From Planctomycetota bacterium (GTDB lineage: Bacteria; Planctomycetota; Phycisphaerae; Phycisphaerales; SM1A02), in NCBI GenBank assembly GCA_027622195.1, contig JAQBZO010000007.1:1-64000 (forward strand): a stretch of 64,000 nt of DNA. The letters run 5' to 3'. A program made the translations under genes and the position numbers. The notes beneath the pieces were generated by a model that did no database searches, was not told the origin of the DNA, and saw nothing but the letters and a program-made list of their open reading frames with translations. This document shows positions 57,861-64,000 of this stretch, piece by piece (the stretch's first letter is position 1; every line of letters starts with the position of its first letter).

Positions 57861-59171
57861 ATGGCGACTGCCGTGAATCACTGGAACTTCACCCCTCCAC
57901 CACCATCCGACTTGGGCGACCATGAAGTCCGACAAGAGACATCGCATCTCGAAGGACGCTCGATCGCACTTCTGGTTTCTGGCGGCATCGCAGCGATGAA
58001 GGCACCGATGGTCGCTCGCGCCCTTCGTCGCCAGGGCGCGCAAGTCACTGCCTTTCTTTCAGCGGATGCGCTGCGCTATGTCACCGCCGACACCATGGCG
58101 TGGAGTACGAACCGACCCGTCATCACCTCGCTTTCTCCGCGGGCCGAGCATCTTTCGGACGCCGAGCATTTTGACCTCTATCTCGTGGCTCCCGCCACCT
58201 ACAACACCATTGGCAAGTGTGCGCAAGGCATCGCTGACGGATTGCTCAGCGCGACACTTGCGAGCGCGATCGGTCGCATGGAGCGCGGTGGTTGCCGACT
58301 CCTCTTCGCCCCCACCATGCACGGCTCGATGCACAATTCCATTCTCACTCGCAACATGATGACGCTGCGTGAACTGGGTGTTGAATTCATCGCGCCACGC
58401 GAGGATGCTGGAAAACACAATCTTCCTGACGAAGAACGCATCGTCTGGGCCGTCTGCTCATCCCTCTCAACGAGTTCGCTGAGTCAACAGTCCATCCTGA
58501 TCACAGGTGGACCGATTCCAGTTCCACTCGATAGTGTGCGAACGATTTCGAATCGCTTCACGGGTCGACTCAGCATCGAGATCGCACGCGAATTGACACT
58601 GCGCGGAGCGAAGGCACATCTCATTCTGGGAAGTGGAAGCGCTCCTGCACCAGCGTGGATTTCGCACGAGATCGTCTCGAGTCTGGATCACTACAGCGAG
58701 GCGGTGCTCTCTCGATTGGATGCCACTCCACACGCCGCATGTGTTCTCTCTGCCGCGGCGGCGGACTTTGTGCCAGAGAGCGTGCGTGTCGGCAAGGTCT
58801 CGAGTCACACACCGTGGACGATCTCTCTCTCAGCCGCTCCAAAGGTGATCGATCGCGTGCGTGGTCGCCATCCGTCACTCTTCCTTTGTGGATTCAAGTA
58901 CGAAGAAGGCATCTCGGTCGACCAACTCCTCGCGATTGGACAAGATCGCGCGGCACGCGACGGCGCATGCGTCGCAAGTCTCGGTAATGATTTCCCCGTG
59001 CAACAGGACGGTCACTCTTCTCACAGTCAAGTGAGTTGGATTTGCACACGACATGCTGAACCGAAGCGCGTCGAAGGCAAGCGATCGATCGCCGTGGCGA
59101 TTGCCGATCTCCTTGAAATCGCCACTACTTCGACCGTTGGTGCAAGAGCGAGAGACGCGCAGATCCGTTGA
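57861..59171 (+). CDS. coaBC: Divergent CoaBC-type phosphopantothenoylcysteine decarboxylase/synthetase
   Basis: IALLVSGGIAAMKAPMVARALRRQGAQVTAFLS; YLVAPATYNTIGKCAQGIADGLLS; ITGGPIPVPLDSVRTISNRFTGRL. Confidence 0.8.
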   Translation: MATAVNHWNFTPPPPSDLGDHEVRQETSHLEGRSIALLVSGGIAAMKAPMVARALRRQGAQVTAFLSADALRYVTADTMAWSTNRPVITSLSPRAEHLSDAEHFDLYLVAPATYNTIGKCAQGIADGLLSATLASAIGRMERGGCRLLFAPTMHGSMHNSILTRNMMTLRELGVEFIAPREDAGKHNLPDEERIVWAVCSSLSTSSLSQQSILITGGPIPVPLDSVRTISNRFTGRLSIEIARELTLRGAKAHLILGSGSAPAPAWISHEIVSSLDHYSEAVLSRLDATPHAACVLSAAAADFVPESVRVGKVSSHTPWTISLSAAPKVIDRVRGRHPSLFLCGFKYEEGISVDQLLAIGQDRAARDGACVASLGNDFPVQQDGHSSHSQVSWICTRHAEPKRVEGKRSIAVAIADLLEIATTSTVGARARDAQIR

Positions 59172-61413
59172 TCTCTCCAGCGCGGCGCAGCGCCTCGACT
59201 CCGATTCCGAAGTAAAGATCACACCGCGACGATCCTCGAATGGCTCCGCCCCGATCGGTGCAGACCACGAGCAGCGTGCGATGGATTCCATCAATCGTCA
59301 TCTCAAGAATCGCTGGCGCTCCTGGTGGTGCAATGGATGGATCGACCGCCACGCTGTGCATCGGAATGAGTTTCGGCCCAGTCTGTGATGGGGGAAACGC
59401 TTCAGCAGAAACCTCTCGCCAATACACATGCCTCGCATTCTCATTCATGCGTGCGCGCACCGCATTGGGATCACGATCCCAGATCGCGCGAATCCCTTCG
59501 AGCGAAACTTCGCTCTGCGCAATCACTCCATCACGGACCAACAAACGCGCAAGACTCGAATACGGAAGTTCATTCGTGCCATCGTGTGCAAGATGAAGAC
59601 TCTCACCGTTGCCAAGGCGAATGACAACCGTGCCGTTCACTTCGGCAAGGTAACCCTCGAGCGTATGAGTCGCCCACGCCAGCACATCGCTCGGATTCGA
59701 CATCGCCTCCGCGCGCGCGATGCCAGGCTCTCGATGCGCCAATGTGACCGGACGACTCAGCAGTGGCCACCACGTTTTCTCAGCGGGCGGAATCTCACTG
59801 CCACGATGCCCATTGATTTCAGGTGTCGCATATCCCGTGAGTTGGAGTGTCTCTCCCTCTGTCGTCGGGGACATCACCAATTGCGACTCGATGACCCCGC
59901 GTTGGCTGGGGGACGCAATCCACTCACCGACCAGATGGAGCGTCTTCTCGGTGATGGACGAATCAAACCCATGCTCAACACACGCTCGTTCTCCCGCAGA
60001 AGAATCAACCAGAGCGGTTGCTCCACCGATCGCCTCCTTCATCGCGGCCATCGACTCGGCACCAATGTCAAGGCACTTCCAAGGCACTTCCAGCACAGGC
60101 CAATGCGCTGAAGAAGTTGAGACAGGAGCCGCGACCGAGTCAATCACTCGGTTGCAGTACACCTCGCCCTTCGCGTCGACAAATCGCACGCGCAGTTCTG
60201 CCCCGTGCGCATCATCGCGCGCCGAGAGCAACGCCATCATGTTCGCGTGTCCGAAACTCGCTTCAACCCAAGTGCTCGGAGTCCACAGCGACGCATCGTG
60301 CACTTTGGCATGCATTGGACTCGACACGATTTCAATCAAGTCATATCCAACCGTAGCAGCGGTGGGATGGCGAAGGATGCGACTGTTATGAACATCTCCA
60401 CTTGCGAGCACAACGCCTGTGACTTGTTCCTTCCCCAGGAATTGCGTCATGCGCGCATACTCTTCCGGATACATCCCCCAGAAATCTGTCTTGAGTGGGC
60501 GCACAGCACTGTTCCATACCAATCCACACGCCAACAGCTTCCACCGTTTGGTGCTCGCCTTGAGTCCTTTCTCAAGCCATGACCACTGCTCTGCACCAAG
60601 GAGTCCCCACTTCTCGGAGTCTTGCTCAGATCGCTCGGTGCGCGAAAACCAACGCGTATCGAGAACGAACACTTCGACGGGTCCGCACTCAAACTTGAAA
60701 TAGATCCCTTGATCTCGAGCCCCCGCGGTTGGATTGTGATGCCAAGCGAGAAATGCTCGACGCGATTTCTCTTTCCCTTCGAGCCGTCCATCGGTGTCAT
60801 TCTTGCCGAAGTCGTGATCGTCCCATGTTGCGTAGAGAGGACGATCACGCAGCAAACTTTGCATGGAACCCATTCCCAAAAACTCTCCGTAGCGCTTCAG
60901 CTGCGTTGCCAAGTCAGTCGTGTCGATGTACGGCGTGTCACCGAGAAGGAGCACTGCGTCGGGATGCCATCTTTCGATCTCGGCGCAGATCGCTTGACTT
61001 CCAACATCTTCAGCTGAGCAAGAACCAATCGCAATGGTCGATCGCGTGTCACTCAGCGGGCGCGTGTTGATGAACCCTCCGACATGCCCGCCAATGGGAG
61101 TGCCATCGGCCATCGCCACCTCGTACCGATACCGCTTCGCTGGCTCGAGTCCTTTTACATCCCAGTGAATGATCAACGGGTCCGGCTCAGCCCGAGTACC
61201 CAATGCGGCAGCAACGACGGCATCGGTCGTCCCGTCATGAATCACGAGAGTCGGCGCAACGGTTGCCCCCTCGACTCGCGCCCACACCGCTGCCGACGAC
61301 GTGGTGACGGCGCCGACGAACGGACCATGTGTGGTTGACAGAGAATCCGCGATTGGCCCGCCCTTCAAGGACGCTGCGGCGATGACCATCACGACAATTT
61401 TTTGAGTGAGCAC
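59125..61413 (-). CDS. Fusion protein: N-terminal PhoD-like phosphodiesterase/alkaline phosphatase + C-terminal MltA/3D-domain lytic transglycosylase
   Basis: PhoD: IAIGSCSAED, LLGDTPYID, YATWDDHDFGKNDTDG, VLASGDVHNSRIL. MltA: LTGYATPEINGHR, AEVNGTVVIRLGNGESLHLAHDGTNELPYSSLARLLVRDG, VVCTDRGGAIRGSSRCDLYFGIGVEALRRAG. Single uninterrupted frame; start GTG 61413 or ATG 61389. Confidence 0.87.
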   Translation of the reverse strand: MLTQKIVVMVIAAASLKGGPIADSLSTTHGPFVGAVTTSSAAVWARVEGATVAPTLVIHDGTTDAVVAAALGTRAEPDPLIIHWDVKGLEPAKRYRYEVAMADGTPIGGHVGGFINTRPLSDTRSTIAIGSCSAEDVGSQAICAEIERWHPDAVLLLGDTPYIDTTDLATQLKRYGEFLGMGSMQSLLRDRPLYATWDDHDFGKNDTDGRLEGKEKSRRAFLAWHHNPTAGARDQGIYFKFECGPVEVFVLDTRWFSRTERSEQDSEKWGLLGAEQWSWLEKGLKASTKRWKLLACGLVWNSAVRPLKTDFWGMYPEEYARMTQFLGKEQVTGVVLASGDVHNSRILRHPTAATVGYDLIEIVSSPMHAKVHDASLWTPSTWVEASFGHANMMALLSARDDAHGAELRVRFVDAKGEVYCNRVIDSVAAPVSTSSAHWPVLEVPWKCLDIGAESMAAMKEAIGGATALVDSSAGERACVEHGFDSSITEKTLHLVGEWIASPSQRGVIESQLVMSPTTEGETLQLTGYATPEINGHRGSEIPPAEKTWWPLLSRPVTLAHREPGIARAEAMSNPSDVLAWATHTLEGYLAEVNGTVVIRLGNGESLHLAHDGTNELPYSSLARLLVRDGVIAQSEVSLEGIRAIWDRDPNAVRARMNENARHVYWREVSAEAFPPSQTGPKLIPMHSVAVDPSIAPPGAPAILEMTIDGIHRTLLVVCTDRGGAIRGSSRCDLYFGIGVEALRRAGEINGSARLSLLHQRSK

Positions 61414-61449
61414 GAACGAGTTATACCGAACCGAATACGATGGTCTGCG

Positions 61450-63897
61450 ATGATCGACCAGGGCGCGACAATTGATTCCGCAGCGATGCCGCCTGATCCG
61501 CGGCGTCCGAAACGACCTGCCTCGCACGACGAGGAGGCGACGATGCCTCTTGAGAAAGAGTCCACCCGAATGCTCGCAGGAACAGGCACGGGCACCTACC
61601 GCCTGATGCGCATTCTCGGCGAGGGTGGTTTCGGCTCCGTGTGGCTCGCCGAACAAACGGCACCGCTGCGACGCGAGGTCGCGCTCAAAATTCTCAAGCA
61701 TGGAATGGACTCCGAAGCGATCGTCGCTCGGTTCGAGACAGAACGGCGAGTTCTTGCTCTCCTTGACCATCCTTCTCTTTCGCGCGTCCTCGATGCGGGC
61801 AAGACTCCTGATGGACTTCCATTCTTCGCAATGGAGTATGTCCGCGGAGACCCGCTCGACACCTACGCCGATTCACAGAGTCTCGACCTCCGAACTCGCG
61901 TCGAACTCCTCATTCAAGTGTGCGAGGCGGTTCAGCACGCGCACTCTAAGGGTCTCGTTCACCGAGATCTCAAGCCAGGCAACATTCTTGTCGGACCCGA
62001 AGGAAAGTCACACCGAGCAAAAGTCATCGACTTCGGTATCGCGAAGGTGCTGCACAGCGCGGCGTCCGACGACTCGGCCACGATGGTGGGACAGATTCTC
62101 GGCACACCCGCCTACATGGCTCCCGAACAAGCATCACCTGGCGCGGTCGATGTGGACACGCGCGCCGATGTCTATGCACTCGGTGTGGTGTTGTACGAAA
62201 CGCTCACAGGATCCCTTCCGTTCCCACGAGACCTGCTTCGCACGGCGGGAATGCAAGAGTGGCAGAGACAGCTCTCTGACATCATTCCGATGCGTCCAAG
62301 CGCACGCGTCAAAACTCGAATCGGATCATCGACTCCCGAAGACACCGCCGCATTCATCCAACAAAGACGCGACACGCTCAACGGACTCTTCTCCACGATG
62401 CACCGCGACCTGGACTGGATCGTCATGCGCTGCCTCGAGAAGAATCGCGACCGACGATACGCCAGCGCTGCAGCTCTCGCCGATGATCTGCGCCGTTACC
62501 TGCGCGGAGACCCCGTTGAAGCGGGTCCTCCCACGCTCCGCTATCGCTCAAGTAAGTTTGTCAAGCGTTACAAGGTCGCCGTGGTCACTGCAGTCACTGC
62601 TGTGGGATTGCTCATCACGGCAACCGTGTTCTCGACCCTGATGTGGACTCGAAGCGAGACGGCGCTCCGCCGAGCGCAGGCAACACTTGGCACTTTTGTT
62701 GGATCGCTCTCGACCGCGAGTCCCGATTCGGGTGGAACCACATCAATGGCGTTCGGCGAGTTCATGAACTCCGTCGAAAAAAATGCCGCGCAGTCGCTCG
62801 CTGAAGAGCCATCGGTTGCAGCCACACTGCTTCACCTCATTGGAACACTTCGACTCTCGGCGTTCGACCATGTTGGCGCTGAGCGAGCACTCTCTCAGGC
62901 AGTCTCGCTTCGGAGGAACGATTCTTCAAACAGCGTTTCTCAAGCGACGCTCGGCCAGTCTCTTCATGACTATGGACGATCACTCTATTTTCTGAAGAGA
63001 TACGAGCACTCGCGCCTCGCCTACGAAGAAGCCCTGTCCATTTGGATCATAAATGTTGATCCAAGCCACGAGGCTGAGACACTGCTCCATCTTGGTTCGG
63101 TGTATGCCGCGCTCGTCCAGCCAGACGCTTCCGGGAAGTCGTTTGACGCTGCGATTGCGAGATTGACCGAGCATCATGGCGAAATCCACGTGGACGTCGC
63201 CGGTGCCTACTTCTCACGCGGACAACAAGCGCTTCGAACAGGACAATTGGAGGACGCTCTTGCCGACTATACGAACACCGTTGAGATTCTCCAGCGCGCT
63301 GTGAAAGAGCCAGAATATCGGCTTGGACGGGCACTCGGCGGTCTCGCAGGACTGCAAGCCAAGTTGAACCAAGTCGGAGCATCAACCGCAAACTACAAGC
63401 GGAGCATTCAGAATCTTGAAGCCACTCTCGGCGCAGAGCACCCTTCTCTTCTCAACACCAAGGAAGACTTTGCACGCCTTCTTCTCGACTGGGGCGATGC
63501 AGCCCAAGCATCAACCGTCCTCGACACCGTCGTGCCTCCAAGGCGCCGCCAGGGCGATAAGCCAACCGCACTTCTCAGAACTCTCGAACTCAATGCGATC
63601 GCGCATCTTCGAAACAGCGACTTCAATGGAGCCGTTGCCATTGCGAACCGCGCTCTCGACCTTCAGCGCGAGTTGTCCCCTGCCGGAGGACTCGTGACAG
63701 CACGAATCTTGTTGCTGGTCGCGAATGCCATGATGAAACTCAACGATCCACAAGCCACGATCATGCGATTCATAGACGAGGCGATTACTGAGTGTGAGCG
63801 TGCGGGAGAACCTGGCGCCGAGCTCCTCAAAACTGCGCACGCTGACCGAGAAATACTCCTCGCAATGTCCAACACTAGCCCGCCTATTTCAAAGTGA
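61450..63897 (+). CDS. Membrane-anchored Ser/Thr protein kinase with TPR-like C-terminal region
   Basis: ILGEGGFGSVWLAEQ, LVHRDLKPGNILVG, VIDFGIAKV; TM segment VVTAVTAVGLLITATVFSTLMW; helical repeats downstream. Confidence 0.92.
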   Translation: MIDQGATIDSAAMPPDPRRPKRPASHDEEATMPLEKESTRMLAGTGTGTYRLMRILGEGGFGSVWLAEQTAPLRREVALKILKHGMDSEAIVARFETERRVLALLDHPSLSRVLDAGKTPDGLPFFAMEYVRGDPLDTYADSQSLDLRTRVELLIQVCEAVQHAHSKGLVHRDLKPGNILVGPEGKSHRAKVIDFGIAKVLHSAASDDSATMVGQILGTPAYMAPEQASPGAVDVDTRADVYALGVVLYETLTGSLPFPRDLLRTAGMQEWQRQLSDIIPMRPSARVKTRIGSSTPEDTAAFIQQRRDTLNGLFSTMHRDLDWIVMRCLEKNRDRRYASAAALADDLRRYLRGDPVEAGPPTLRYRSSKFVKRYKVAVVTAVTAVGLLITATVFSTLMWTRSETALRRAQATLGTFVGSLSTASPDSGGTTSMAFGEFMNSVEKNAAQSLAEEPSVAATLLHLIGTLRLSAFDHVGAERALSQAVSLRRNDSSNSVSQATLGQSLHDYGRSLYFLKRYEHSRLAYEEALSIWIINVDPSHEAETLLHLGSVYAALVQPDASGKSFDAAIARLTEHHGEIHVDVAGAYFSRGQQALRTGQLEDALADYTNTVEILQRAVKEPEYRLGRALGGLAGLQAKLNQVGASTANYKRSIQNLEATLGAEHPSLLNTKEDFARLLLDWGDAAQASTVLDTVVPPRRRQGDKPTALLRTLELNAIAHLRNSDFNGAVAIANRALDLQRELSPAGGLVTARILLLVANAMMKLNDPQATIMRFIDEAITECERAGEPGAELLKTAHADREILLAMSNTSPPISK

Positions 63898-64000
63898 CGA
63901 GTCGACCGACCTGCGTGAACGCGAGGCGGATTTCAACCTTCGACACATCCAACTTCAGCCATTTGGCCGCGACTTCGCGGTAGACGCCCAGTTGCGACCG
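63884..64000 (-). CDS. C-terminal fragment of a probable AddA/UvrD-type helicase-nuclease (truncated by window)
   Basis: 38 codons before TAG: RSQLGVYREVAAKWLKLDVSKVEIRLAFTQVGRLVTLK, resembling the end of PD-(D/E)XK AddA/RecB nuclease domains. Confidence 0.5.
   Translation of the reverse strand, partial: RSQLGVYREVAAKWLKLDVSKVEIRLAFTQVGRLVTLK

Overview
A gene-dense 64 kb bacterial window. The dockerin-like DIDGSGIVDGVDIGIMLSNWG tail on the first gene and the overall gene content suggest a Planctomycetota/Phycisphaerae-like organism; this is inference. I see no rRNA, tRNA, CRISPR array, IS element or prophage. Main blocks: (i) 1-7.8 kb, sugar dehydrogenase with a dockerin-like tail, then a CzcCBA-type heavy-metal RND efflux operon flanked by two small His-rich proteins; (ii) 7.8-14.9 kb, surface polysaccharide genes (probable frameshifted Wzz-like remnant, FkbM methyltransferase, GT11 fucosyltransferase, GT2, O-antigen ligase, UDP-sugar dehydrogenase); (iii) 14.9-20.1 kb, complete branched-chain amino-acid-type ABC operon whose LivG-like ATPase carries a ~90-residue hydrophobic insertion; (iv) 20.1-25.9 kb, HAE1-type tripartite RND efflux operon, divergent from (v) 26.0-32.8 kb, an arnBCADT operon (lipid A L-Ara4N modification) without arnEF; (vi) 32.8-42.5 kb, housekeeping/accessory genes including an agmatine-to-putrescine pair and an apparent NarG/NxrA::NnrS deletion chimera; (vii) 42.5-48.6 kb, Kup, TerC, Sel1, DUF72 and hotdog thioesterase; (viii) 48.6-56.4 kb, a full menFDHBACE menaquinone operon with 4-nt overlaps at every junction; (ix) 56.6-64 kb, RNase D, divergent CoaBC, a PhoD-MltA fusion, a Ser/Thr kinase with TPR-like region, and the 3' end of a probable AddA/UvrD-type nuclease. 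The most unusual items are the PhoD-MltA fusion, the LivG insertion and the NarG/NxrA-NnrS scar. All family calls come from reading motifs by eye; no database search was run.
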